Assembly (NCBI GenBank): GCA_964653655.1
Contig: CAZZHG010000011.1
Span: 1-64,000 of the forward strand
Direction of reading: 5' to 3'
DNA from: CAZZHG01 sp964653655
GTDB lineage: Bacteria > Bdellovibrionota > FAC87 > UBA2466
Length of the DNA stretch: 64,000 bases
Shown here: positions 51,189 through 59,320 of the stretch, one piece after another
How the letters are laid out: each line of letters starts with the position of its first letter
Position numbering within the stretch: position 1 is the stretch's first letter
The notes under the pieces: generated by a model
Database searches by the model: none
What the model saw: only the letters and a program-made list of their open reading frames with translations
Told to the model about the DNA's origin: nothing
Position numbers and translations under genes: made by a program

Positions 51189-51896
51189 ATGAAACCTCTG
51201 CTTGGTTCGATTCTGGTTCTACTGGTGGTGGCTTGCGGAAAGTCCGGCGTGGAGCCCCAGAACGACACTTCCCCCGCCCGTCTCGAATCTCTTTCCGTGA
51301 AATTCGAGCCCGATACCAAAGGGCTGGGCATCAGCGGCCGGCTTCAAAAGCTCGAATCCCAGGCCGAGTTTGAATTTTTCTATTTCACCGGAACGCTCGG
51401 CTCCGAGCTTAGTGACCCGATCGACGGCCGCAAGCTTTCCCTCCAGTGCGAGGAAGCCGACTGCCGCAACTTTTCCTTTTCTCTCGTCGGCAAACGCCTT
51501 TCGCTTTCCGATGAAGTGAAAGTCCGTCTGCTACCGGTCGCCTCCGCCCGGCCGGAGCTCGGCGAGCGGAACGGCAATCAGACTTTTCCTTCCGTGTGGC
51601 ACGAGTTGCTCTCTCGCGGGGTGCAGGCGCCGCGCTCCTCGGTGGCGCTTTCCACCTGGGATGACAAAACGTTTTTCGGAATCCTTCTCGCGGGCGCGAC
51701 GGATTCACGCACTCACTGGCTGCACGTTTCGGCGCTCACCGGAAGCGACAAGATCCAGGTGAACTACTCCCATCAAGGAGACACGGGGCCCGAGTACACG
51801 CTCGGCACCGAGCCCGGAACCATCGGCAGCGACGGCCCCACGCCCTGGGCGATCTCGTTCCCCGGCGGAAAATTGCTGGTTCAAACGGGCAACTAA
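51189..51896 (+). CDS. Hypothetical lipoprotein
   Basis: A 235-residue lipoprotein (GSILVLLVVACGKSG lipobox). The mature part is beta-rich, has two Cys (LQCEEADCRN), and a C-terminal strand region (WLHVSALTGSDKIQVNYSHQG). No family recognised. It overlaps the msrA 3' end by four bases, convergently. Confidence 0.75.
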   Translation: MKPLLGSILVLLVVACGKSGVEPQNDTSPARLESLSVKFEPDTKGLGISGRLQKLESQAEFEFFYFTGTLGSELSDPIDGRKLSLQCEEADCRNFSFSLVGKRLSLSDEVKVRLLPVASARPELGERNGNQTFPSVWHELLSRGVQAPRSSVALSTWDDKTFFGILLAGATDSRTHWLHVSALTGSDKIQVNYSHQGDTGPEYTLGTEPGTIGSDGPTPWAISFPGGKLLVQTGN

Positions 51897-52381
51897 TCTC
51901 GGATGTAGTGGCAGTTGTATCCGTTCGGATTCTTCTGCAGATACTTCTGGTGGTAGTCCTCGGCGGAATAGAACACCACGTAAGGCACGATTTCCGTCTG
52001 GATGGGCGACTTCCATTTTCCGGACTTGTCCACCTGTTGCTTCACCCGCTCCGCCGTCTTCCACTGCTCTTGCGAGTGATAGAAGACAGACGACCGGTAC
52101 TGAGTGCCGATGTCGTTGCCCTGGCGGTTTTTGGTCGTGGGATCGTGAAGACGGAAGAAAAGCAGTAGCAGATTCTCGAAGCTGAGTTTCGAGGGATCGA
52201 AAGTGATCTGAACGGCTTCGGCGTGCCCGGTCTTTCCGGTCTTCACCTGCTCGTAAGTCGCGTTGGGAACCGTTCCGCCGCAGTAACCGACGACCGTCTT
52301 TTCCACTCCCGGAGTTTTTCGGAGAATCTCCTCGACCCCCCAGAAACATCCACCCGCCAGCGTCGCGACTTCCGATTTCAT
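51893..52381 (-). CDS. msrA: Peptide methionine sulfoxide reductase MsrA
   Basis: A 162-residue MsrA, which reduces methionine-S-sulfoxide in oxidised proteins. The catalytic motif is LAGGCFWGVEEIL with the Cys, followed by VVGYCGGTVPNATYEQV, GHAEAVQITFDP, FFRLHDPTTKNRQGNDIGTQYRS and YHQKYLQKNP. All are diagnostic. ATG 52381 has AGGAGG upstream. It looks cytoplasmic, without a signal peptide. Confidence 0.97.
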   Translation of the reverse strand: MKSEVATLAGGCFWGVEEILRKTPGVEKTVVGYCGGTVPNATYEQVKTGKTGHAEAVQITFDPSKLSFENLLLLFFRLHDPTTKNRQGNDIGTQYRSSVFYHSQEQWKTAERVKQQVDKSGKWKSPIQTEIVPYVVFYSAEDYHQKYLQKNPNGYNCHYIRD

Positions 52382-52487
52382 GAGCGCCTCCTCGAAAGAC
52401 CCGATATTCACGCGGCGCGGGAAAAGAATCAAGGGGTTGCCACCCGGTCCAGGCGGGGAGTATGAACGGACCTTACTGGAGGCCACG

Positions 52488-53207
52488 ATGTTGCGAGCTT
52501 TACTGCCGATCTTGATGATTTGTCTGCCCGCTTTCGCCGACGAGCCGCCGCCCCGGCCGCTTCAAAACGAGTCGGAGGCCGGTATCGTCATCGCCGCCGG
52601 CAACAGCGACACGCAGACGTACACGCTCAAGCACCAGACGGTTTACACCTTCGATCAAAACATCGTGAAGGGCTTCGGGCGTTATCTGCTCGGAAAAACC
52701 TCGGGCGCGACGACAGCGGAGAACTGGGAGCTTGGAGCCCGCTACGAAAGGGAGTTATCGGCGGCTCTCGGAGTCTTCGGCCAGTACCGGCTCGACAAGA
52801 ATGCTTTCGCGGGTCTCGATCTGCGGCACGCGATTGATGCCGGCGGGAAGTACTTCTTCATCAAGGCGGAAGGGGAGCAGTTCTTCAACGAAACCGGCTA
52901 TCGGTTCACCTCGGAACATCGGCTTGCGCCGGCAGCCACCGTAAGCAGCCATTTCATCCGTCTTTACTTCGAGTACAACCGGGCGCTGGGGGAACTCTTG
53001 ACGGCGAAGCTCGGTCTCGAGCTGCTGCCGAACCTGTCCACTTCGCGGGACTACCAGGCGAACTTCGAAGCCTCGCTGCTGACGACTTTGTCGCCGCTCT
53101 TCTCGCTGAAGACTTCCTACACCGGCCAGTACCGCAATCAGCCGGCCGGAGCGGGAAAGAAGAGACTCGACTCCTTGTTCACGACGGCTCTCGTCGCCAA
53201 ATTCTAA
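52488..53207 (+). CDS. DUF481-family outer-membrane protein
   Basis: A 239-residue exported protein (MLRALLPILMICLPAFA). The mature part opens ESEAGIVIAAGNSDTQTYTLKHQTVYTF and carries beta-strands ending SLFTTALVAKF, the DUF481 pattern of outer-membrane barrels of unknown function. GGAGGCCACG precedes the ATG at 52488. Confidence 0.85.
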   Translation: MLRALLPILMICLPAFADEPPPRPLQNESEAGIVIAAGNSDTQTYTLKHQTVYTFDQNIVKGFGRYLLGKTSGATTAENWELGARYERELSAALGVFGQYRLDKNAFAGLDLRHAIDAGGKYFFIKAEGEQFFNETGYRFTSEHRLAPAATVSSHFIRLYFEYNRALGELLTAKLGLELLPNLSTSRDYQANFEASLLTTLSPLFSLKTSYTGQYRNQPAGAGKKRLDSLFTTALVAKF

Positions 53208-53213
53208 GTCTTT

Positions 53214-53252
53214 GTCATCGTGAGGAGCGAAGCGACGGAACGATCTTTGGCC
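53214..53252. repeat. Half-copy of dispersed repeat
   Basis: A 39-bp copy of the left arm of the inverted repeat at 17325, with two mismatches, begins seven bases after a stop codon. The right arm is absent. Confidence 0.75.
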
Positions 53253-53284
53253 GATGCCCGGCGGATATCGACGATATCTGCACC

Positions 53285-53917
53285 CTAGCTAGCTTTTCTC
53301 CACCAGCTTTTCACTTCGACGTGAACACCGGTGGCGACCTTCGCGCGCACCAGCGCTAATAATTCCTTTTCCTTTTCGCCGAATGGCGCTCGCGCAATCC
53401 CGAAGCCCGATTCGCGCCACACGGGCGACGAGCCGGCGGACGGCTTGCCGTAAGCGGATGATTCTCCCGAAACGCGCACGAAAAACTGCGGCCCCATGTC
53501 TCCGCGGGCTCCGCGCACTTCCCAATATTCGATGTCTTTCCAAGGCAGAACCAGCGTCGTCTCGCCCGCCTTCAGAAGCCGCGAGAACGCGGGATCGGTG
53601 AGAAGCAGCGTCGGAATCCGAAGTCCCTTCTCCTCGGCGACAACGTAAAGGCTTTCGCCCTTAACGTCTCTGAGCGCCCGGCGAAGGGGCTCGGCGATGA
53701 AATGCATGAGGGTAACCGGAACAAAAAAGAGAAGGCCCGCGAACAGCGCGAGAAGTCCCAGCGAGCCGACGCCTTCGGGCCGGCGGGAAAGATCCAAAGC
53801 CATCGCGGCTATCAGCGTACCCCCGGCACAGCCGATGAATGCGGAAAGAAGATAACCGGCGGCAAGTACACGCGAGTGCGCCTTACGGATGGAGGAGACC
53901 TCGATTTGTAGGGGCAT
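53285..53917 (-). CDS. Membrane protein of unknown function
   Basis: A 210-residue protein with two membrane helices (LAAGYLLSAFIGCAGGTLIAAMAL and LGLLALFAGLLFFVPVTLMHFIA) followed by a cytoplasmic beta-rich domain (YVVAEEKGLRIPTLLL, TLVLPWKDIEYWEVRGA) like small PH-type or DUF domains that follow two helices. The family is not named. Divergent from the gene at 54001. Confidence 0.7.
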   Translation of the reverse strand: MPLQIEVSSIRKAHSRVLAAGYLLSAFIGCAGGTLIAAMALDLSRRPEGVGSLGLLALFAGLLFFVPVTLMHFIAEPLRRALRDVKGESLYVVAEEKGLRIPTLLLTDPAFSRLLKAGETTLVLPWKDIEYWEVRGARGDMGPQFFVRVSGESSAYGKPSAGSSPVWRESGFGIARAPFGEKEKELLALVRAKVATGVHVEVKSWWRKAS

Positions 53918-54000
53918 TCCCTAATTCTAACCGCAACGGCGGACGGGCATTGGACGCCCGGCACCATGACCGGGGTGCGCCGGACAGGTGAAATTCTCCG

Positions 54001-54621
54001 ATGAGATTGAGAACTTGGTGTTTTTTCGGCCCCTGGCTCGCGGCGGCGCTCATCGGCTCCACTCCCCTGAGGGCGGGGACTATAATCGGCGCCGAAATCC
54101 ACCCGCTGAACTTCTTCATCCTGCCGAGCGGGACCGGCCTCTCGACGAACGCCAACTTCGGAAGCGGCGCCGTCTTCGCTGGCCTTTCGGCCGGCGGCTA
54201 TTTCGATTTTCAGGCGTACCTCTCCCATGACAACACGGGAACTTTCAAAGGCACGGGCGCCCTGTTCGGCCAGACCGGTTCTTTCGACGGTAAGTTCAAG
54301 GTTCTCTCTTACGGCATCGAAATGAAATTCACGGCGCCGGCGTTCCCGATCTATCTCAAGGCGGGCATCGGACTTTGCGATCTGACGTCGGAAGTGACGT
54401 ACAACGTAGCCGGCGTTCCCGTGGCCGATCCCTTTTCGAGCTTCGAGGCGGCGTTCGAAGCCCACGGCGGACTCGGGCTTTCGCTGAAGCTCGCCGTCGT
54501 TCGCTTGCACGCCGGAATAGATGCGGTGGTGGTAAAAATCAAGGAAAGCTCCGCGCCGCTGGCCAACCTCTCTGCGTTCGTCTATTTTCGTCCCCAGGTG
54601 GGACTCTCGCTTCTCTTCTAA
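54001..54621 (+). CDS. Outer-membrane beta-barrel-like protein
   Basis: A 206-residue exported protein (CFFGPWLAAALIGSTPLRA). Beta-strands alternate (TIIGAEIHPLNFFIL, KFKVLSYGIEMKFTA, YLKAGIGLCDL) and it ends GLSLLF, with terminal Phe. No family named. The rhomboid gene starts nine bases downstream, so the two may be co-transcribed. Confidence 0.72.
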   Translation: MRLRTWCFFGPWLAAALIGSTPLRAGTIIGAEIHPLNFFILPSGTGLSTNANFGSGAVFAGLSAGGYFDFQAYLSHDNTGTFKGTGALFGQTGSFDGKFKVLSYGIEMKFTAPAFPIYLKAGIGLCDLTSEVTYNVAGVPVADPFSSFEAAFEAHGGLGLSLKLAVVRLHAGIDAVVVKIKESSAPLANLSAFVYFRPQVGLSLLF

Positions 54622-54630
54622 AATCTTTTC

Positions 54631-55323
54631 ATGAACGCCGTAGTGGAAAATCTCAAACGGATTCACAGTCCGGTCACCGCCGGCCTGCTCGCGCTAAACA
54701 CCCTCGTCTACGTTTACATGACGACCCTCGGTCCCGAGGAGCTCGTCTTCACGATCCAACACGCCGCCATCCCCCAACGGATCTACGCGGCCCTTCACTG
54801 GCTGAAGCTCGAGGGATTGAACTGGGAAAATCTCCAGCCGCTCTTCACGCTTTTCACGGCCACCTTCCTGCATGCGAGTGAAACCCACCTCGGCAACAAC
54901 ATGCTCTTTCTTTGGATCTTCGGAAGCCTGCTCGAGCGCCATCTGGGCCGGCTCTGGCTCGTGCCGCTGTATCTGGTCTGCGGAGCCGCGGGAAATTTCG
55001 CTCAGATTTATCTCGAGCCCGGATCGCTCGCGCCGATCGTCGGCGCCTCGGGGGCCATTTCCGGCCTCGAGGGATTCTATTTGGTGCTGGCACTGCGCTG
55101 GGAAATGCCTTACCCGCACGTGTGGCCGATGGCGCGCCCGATTCCGCCCGGACAGCTTGCCGCGGTCGCCGTCGTCGGCTTTCTCTTCGACGTTTTGTCC
55201 CTCGGAGACAAAGCCTCGCACGTCGCTTACGGCGCCCACGTTGGCGGCTTCTTCATGGGCTGCACCATCGCCATGGTCCTCACCTCGGTTTGGCGGGGCC
55301 CGCAGCGGATCCGGGAAGTTTGA
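54631..55323 (+). CDS. Rhomboid-family intramembrane serine protease
   Basis: A 230-residue membrane protein with the rhomboid layout. HASETHLGNNMLFLWIFG (TM2 region with the H-x4-N-type oxyanion residues), the nucleophile motif IVGASGAISGL, and the His in YGAHVGGFFMG. Cytoplasmic tail is short. It cleaves transmembrane substrates; the target is unknown. Confidence 0.9.
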   Translation: MNAVVENLKRIHSPVTAGLLALNTLVYVYMTTLGPEELVFTIQHAAIPQRIYAALHWLKLEGLNWENLQPLFTLFTATFLHASETHLGNNMLFLWIFGSLLERHLGRLWLVPLYLVCGAAGNFAQIYLEPGSLAPIVGASGAISGLEGFYLVLALRWEMPYPHVWPMARPIPPGQLAAVAVVGFLFDVLSLGDKASHVAYGAHVGGFFMGCTIAMVLTSVWRGPQRIREV

Positions 55324-55368
55324 CCCTGCCGCCGATCTGGCCTAAACCACCCCTTGGTGAGGTTGGGC

Positions 55369-56232
55369 ATGCAATGGATTCAATGGACGCTGTTCGCCGC
55401 GCTCGCGGCCGGGCCGCAAGCTTCCGACGGCAAAAGTAAGGGTTTCGGCTGGGAGACCTCTCCTTCCAAGGAGACCGCCCGGGAAGTCATCCGCACCCGA
55501 AAGTTTGCTTCCAAAAGAGATTTGGTCTCTTATCTCTCCGACTTTCCCTCGGAATTCGCCGACGATCTCTTCAAGCTGGGACCCCAGGCAAAGCTCCTGG
55601 ATGCAGGGGGCGGCGCCTTCTACTTCGCCGAAGAGGTCGTGGCCCTCAGAAAGCTACCTTCATCCAGCAAGGAGTTGAGCCCCAAGCTGACCCCGAGGCT
55701 CTCGACGTTTCTCGACACTCCCCTGACTCACCGGCCCCAAGTAACGGCGATTTCCCTGAACCTCGAGCGCAAGAACATTCCCTCCTACGAAGGAAGGCTG
55801 AAGCTGCTTTGGGGAAGATTTTTCGCCGAGATTCCGGAAGAGGAACTTGGAAAATTCGATCTCATCACCGACTTGAAAGGGATCTTCGCCTATTCGCCGG
55901 ACGCGGACGAAGTCCTTCGCCGGTACGTTTCGCTGCTAAACGACTCGGGCGTTATCTATCTCTATCTCGGCGAGGACGAGAAGGGCTTCTCCTTCACCAG
56001 CTCGGTCAAAACGAAGGCCGGCAAGAAGGTCTCGCTCGCTGAATGGGTGGAAGGACTGGGCGGACTGAAGGTGGATCGGCTCACCGGCTCCGGCGGCGCC
56101 CAACCCGCGCACAATCAGACGCTGCGCATTCGGGTCGCGGACCGCTCCAAGGTTCAAATTCCCGTGCTGAGCCTGCTCGGCATCGACTCCCAGCACGACG
56201 GACCCCCAACGCGGGTGTACTACGAGCGCTGA
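55369..56232 (+). CDS. Exported methyltransferase-like protein
   Basis: A 287-residue protein with a class I methyltransferase-like region: AKLLDAGGGAFYFAEEVV (motif I), DLITDLKGIFAYSPDADEVLRRYVSLL (motif IV region) and DSGVIYLYLGE. MQWIQWTLFAALAAGPQASDG looks like a signal peptide, which would be odd for a SAM-dependent enzyme, so the fold may serve another purpose or the start may differ. The C-terminal part after about 200 is not assigned. No substrate can be inferred. Confidence 0.65.
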   Translation: MQWIQWTLFAALAAGPQASDGKSKGFGWETSPSKETAREVIRTRKFASKRDLVSYLSDFPSEFADDLFKLGPQAKLLDAGGGAFYFAEEVVALRKLPSSSKELSPKLTPRLSTFLDTPLTHRPQVTAISLNLERKNIPSYEGRLKLLWGRFFAEIPEEELGKFDLITDLKGIFAYSPDADEVLRRYVSLLNDSGVIYLYLGEDEKGFSFTSSVKTKAGKKVSLAEWVEGLGGLKVDRLTGSGGAQPAHNQTLRIRVADRSKVQIPVLSLLGIDSQHDGPPTRVYYER

Positions 56233-56262
56233 GCCGTCAGTCGGTTATAATTAGCCCTAGCC

Positions 56263-56685
56263 ATGAACTTACGCCTTTTGACTCTCTTCGCGGCCCTGAC
56301 GCTCCACGTTCTTTCCGCTTTTGGGGATTGGAAGGAGATCGAAGAGATCACTCTCACCCTACCGACCGGCACGAGCCCCGCGGCTCAAGGCCACTATGTG
56401 AAGGTGACGTTTCTGAAAGACGGAACGGCCGTGAAGCGGGACTTCACCGAGTCCGCCGTCTACAACGGCAGCATCGCCAAAGCCATCTACGAAGGGCTTG
56501 CGAAATCGGTGCTGGAAGAAGGGGCGTTCGGAACGGTACAAGCCGAAGGGGACAAACCCGCCAAGGAAGCCGTCATCGTTTACGCTGGGGAAAAGAAGAA
56601 GATCCGCCTTCCCTACAAGGAAAAGCCCGCCGCCCTCGTTAAAATCGAGGCCGCCATCGATCTCATTCGCTGGAAGAAAATCTAA
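56263..56685 (+). CDS. Exported hypothetical protein
   Basis: A 140-residue exported protein (MNLRLLTLFAALTLHVLSAFG) with a mixed alpha/beta mature domain (IEEITLTLP, YVKVTFLKDGTAVKRDF, VIVYAGEKKKIRLPY). No family recognised. Its stop is six bases from the converging cytochrome-like gene. Confidence 0.7.
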   Translation: MNLRLLTLFAALTLHVLSAFGDWKEIEEITLTLPTGTSPAAQGHYVKVTFLKDGTAVKRDFTESAVYNGSIAKAIYEGLAKSVLEEGAFGTVQAEGDKPAKEAVIVYAGEKKKIRLPYKEKPAALVKIEAAIDLIRWKKI

Positions 56686-56691
56686 TTTAGG

Positions 56692-57210
56692 TTACTTGCC
56701 TTCGGATTTGCGCTTTTGGAAGAAGGTGAGCATCTCACCCTTCTCGGTCGCGCTCAGGCCGTCGAGAAACGCCTGCATTTTTTCCGGAACCCGCTTCGTG
56801 CCCTGGAGCGCTTCGATCGAAGCCTGAGCATCCTTCACACCATGACAGGTGAGACACTTCGCCGGCATCAGAGCGGACTTATTCGCCTCGGGCTCGAGAG
56901 CCGGAAGACCGCCGCTATCAATCTGAGGAAGAGCAACCGGGCGATCCGTTCCGATTCCGCCGCCGATTTGGCCGAGGCCGGGGTTCACTCCGAGAAGAGG
57001 ATCGATTCCGCTGGCCAGACCACCGCGACCGACGAGGCACGAGTTGATCGCATCCGAAAGTTTCTTGCCCCGGCTGTCGGTCGCCGACCGGCGCCCACTG
57101 AGGCTCAACGTGCCGCTACCGCCATCGTGGCCAGGTTCGGCAAGACAGGTATTAGCGGCGAGGGCGAGAAACCCAACCGCGAGGAAAAACTTTTTTGAGC
57201 TCAACTTCAT
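56692..57210 (-). CDS. Exported cytochrome c-like protein
   Basis: A 172-residue exported protein (MKLSSKKFFLAVGFLALAANTCLA). It has one haem-binding CxxCH (CLTCHG) in a C-terminal cytochrome c-like module (KCLTCHGVKDAQASIEALQG, then MQAFLDGLSATEKGEMLTFF, with a possible Met ligand). Before it is the segment GKKLSDAINSCLVGRGG and a Gly-rich linker. The Cys-containing N-terminal segment matches that of the protein at 22251-22805. ATG 57210 is chosen for the signal peptide. Confidence 0.78.
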   Translation of the reverse strand: MKLSSKKFFLAVGFLALAANTCLAEPGHDGGSGTLSLSGRRSATDSRGKKLSDAINSCLVGRGGLASGIDPLLGVNPGLGQIGGGIGTDRPVALPQIDSGGLPALEPEANKSALMPAKCLTCHGVKDAQASIEALQGTKRVPEKMQAFLDGLSATEKGEMLTFFQKRKSEGK

Positions 57211-57385
57211 CGCAACCACCACAACAGCCTCCACTAAAGGCACCGCAGGCACACAACAGCCGCTCTTCTCGTGAATAGTGCAAGGCCGATGCCACCAAGT
57301 TCTCAGAGGTGCGCACCACAAGTGCGCGAGATCTCGCGCACACGAAAATTCGTATTCTTTTGGTATGTCGACGCCCTAAAACGGC

Positions 57386-58192
57386 TTAATGGGAGGCGGC
57401 TGTCGAAAGTGTGGAGACCGGCCTTGCCGATCTACGGTTTTTGACTCGGTACTGGTCGGGAACCCACACCCCAAGCCTGGCGCAAAGGCCGGCGACCGAG
57501 CAACCGAGCACGCCGAGTCCGTAGACGACGCTTCGGCGGAAGTTGATGGAGCTCGCTTCCTCGAAGTACTTCGTCGGAACGGAAATCTCGCCGATCTTAA
57601 AGCCGGCGACGTGGCACTGCACGAGCATCTCGTTATCGAAGACGAAATCGTCGCTGTTTCCCTGAAGCGGGAGCGTTTCGAGAACTTCCCGGGAAAACGC
57701 GCGGTACCCCGTGTGGTACTCCGACAGCTTCTGGCCGATGCAAACGTTCTCGATGAGAGTCAGCATTCTGTTGAAGAGATACTTGTAGAGCGGCATTCCG
57801 CCGACGAGAGCTCCCTTGCCGAGAATGCGGGAGCCGAGGGCCACGTCGTACACGCCGGTGGCCACCAGCGAAGCGAGCGCGCCGAGAAGTTTCGGCTCGT
57901 ACTGATAATCGGGGTGAAGCATGACCGCGACGTCCGCTCCGGCGAGGAGCGCTTCCCGGTAGCACGTCTTCTGATTGCCGCCGTATCCGAGATTGCGATC
58001 GTGGCAGACGACCTTCAGCGGATACTTATCCGAGAGAGAGCGGGCCACTTCGATCGTCCCGTCCCGGGACTTATCGTCCACGAGAATGTAGAAATCCACG
58101 ACCCCTTCCGGCACGTCGGCCAGAGTCTGAGCCAAAGTCTTTTCCGCGTTGTACGCCGGAAGAACGGCGACGATCTTTTTTCCATCGATCAT
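57386..58192 (-). CDS. Family 2 glycosyltransferase (DPM1-like)
   Basis: A 268-residue GT-A glycosyltransferase like those making polyprenyl-phosphate sugars. It has VAVLPAYNAEKTLAQTL, YILVDDKSRDGT, a nucleotide-binding GYGGNQKTCYREAL, the metal-binding region ADVAVMLHPDYQYEP, and GSRILGKGALVGGMPLYKYLFNRMLT typical of this subgroup. The tail has a membrane-type helix (VVYGLGVLGCSVAGLCARLG). Last gene of the bolA operon, 12 bases after the DsbD-like gene. Confidence 0.92.
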   Translation of the reverse strand: MIDGKKIVAVLPAYNAEKTLAQTLADVPEGVVDFYILVDDKSRDGTIEVARSLSDKYPLKVVCHDRNLGYGGNQKTCYREALLAGADVAVMLHPDYQYEPKLLGALASLVATGVYDVALGSRILGKGALVGGMPLYKYLFNRMLTLIENVCIGQKLSEYHTGYRAFSREVLETLPLQGNSDDFVFDNEMLVQCHVAGFKIGEISVPTKYFEEASSINFRRSVVYGLGVLGCSVAGLCARLGVWVPDQYRVKNRRSARPVSTLSTAASH

Positions 58193-58204
58193 GAAACCCC
58201 CGAT

Positions 58205-58666
58205 TTACTTCTGACTGAGGACCACGACGGAGCCTTCGATGGCGACCGTCATCGGAAAGAAACAACTGGTTTCCTCGCAGGCCTGATACCGAAGCTTGCC
58301 CGCGAGCTTGCGGCGGCCAGACTTTGCTTGCGCGGACGCCGTGAGCGGAACGCGAATCTCGACTTCCCCGTCATAGGTGGAAATGTCCGCGTCGGATCCC
58401 TTCAAGCGGAAGGGTTTGCCCGCCGGATAAATCGTCGCGCCGAACTCGAGTCCGTCCGATTTTTCGAACGTGAGCGTCGTCGCAATGAGATTCTTGCGGG
58501 TCGCCGGATTCGCCTGCACGTGAATGCCGGAATCCACTTTGAACTTCACCGGCACCATGACCGTCTCGCCCGGATGCAACTTCACGGTATCTAGCGGGTT
58601 GACCGACAGATACTTGGAGTCCCCGCCCGCGAACGCGGCAAGAGCGAAGAAAAGCAAAGCCTTCAT
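58205..58666 (-). CDS. DsbD N-terminal-domain (alpha)-like protein
   Basis: A 153-residue exported domain (MKALLFFALAAFAGG) with the beta-sandwich of DsbD alpha: VMVPVKFKVDSGIHVQAN, and a Cys pair in KLRYQACEETSCFFP that matches the reactive YQ-C-x-x-x-x-C-Y/F-P site. Only this domain is present, so it would exchange disulfides with a separate partner. Its ATG overlaps the Grx4 stop by four bases. Confidence 0.85.
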   Translation of the reverse strand: MKALLFFALAAFAGGDSKYLSVNPLDTVKLHPGETVMVPVKFKVDSGIHVQANPATRKNLIATTLTFEKSDGLEFGATIYPAGKPFRLKGSDADISTYDGEVEIRVPLTASAQAKSGRRKLAGKLRYQACEETSCFFPMTVAIEGSVVVLSQK

Positions 58667-58983
58667 TTGCCCATCGCCTCTTTCACCATCGCCTGGAGCT
58701 CGCCCTTTTCGAAGAGGTCGCGGACGATGTCGAATCCGCCGATGAACTCTCCCTTGAAAAAGATCTGCGGGATGGTGGGCCAGCTTGTGAATTTCTTGAT
58801 CCCGTCCCGGATTTCCGGATCGGACAGAACGTCCACGGTCTTGTACTTCGCGCCGGACTCGTCCAGGATGTCCATCACGCCCTTGGAAAATCCGCACATA
58901 GGCATCTCGCGGCTTCCTTTCACGAAGGCGACGATCGCGTCCTTTTGAATGGTCTCGGTGATCTTCTGTTGAACCTTATCCAT
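58663..58983 (-). CDS. grxD: Grx4-type monothiol glutaredoxin
   Basis: A 106-residue CGFS-type monothiol glutaredoxin, which carries [2Fe-2S] clusters with glutathione and BolA. The active-site motif MCGFSKGVMDIL has the single Cys, and FTSWPTIPQIFFKGEFIGGFDIV is the family GSH/cluster region. ATG 58983 with AAGGACG upstream. Two bases after bolA and overlapping the next gene, so an operon. Confidence 0.96.
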   Translation of the reverse strand: MDKVQQKITETIQKDAIVAFVKGSREMPMCGFSKGVMDILDESGAKYKTVDVLSDPEIRDGIKKFTSWPTIPQIFFKGEFIGGFDIVRDLFEKGELQAMVKEAMGK

Positions 58984-58985
58984 AC

Positions 58986-59231
58986 TTACGTCCTTTCGGC
59001 TTCCGCCGGAGTCAAAGTCTTGAGCGAGAGCGCGTGGATTTCGTTGCCGACCACGCCGCCGAGAGCCCCGTACACCATGCGATGGCGTTCCATGAGCTTC
59101 TTTCCCTCGAATGCCGGAGATACCACCAGAAGCTCGAAGTGATCGCTCGTGCCGGTGGTATCGGTGACCCGGGCCATGGCGCCCGGAATACTCGCCATGA
59201 CGATTTGCTCGATTTTCTGGGCTGAAAACAT
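58986..59231 (-). CDS. bolA: BolA-family protein
   Basis: An 81-residue BolA/YrbA-type protein. GTSDHFELLVVSPAFEGKKLMERHRMVYGAL carries the conserved His in HFE and the H-R of the RHRMVY helix, which with a CGFS glutaredoxin bind a Fe-S cluster. The adjacent grxD supports this. Confidence 0.94.
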   Translation of the reverse strand: MFSAQKIEQIVMASIPGAMARVTDTTGTSDHFELLVVSPAFEGKKLMERHRMVYGALGGVVGNEIHALSLKTLTPAEAERT

Positions 59232-59320
59232 GGGCCAATCTAACCCGAAGCCGCGCCTACTTTCAATGGAAGCGGACGGCTTTGCCAGGGGCCTAAAACC
59301 AGGGCTAGAGTGGCCGAATC

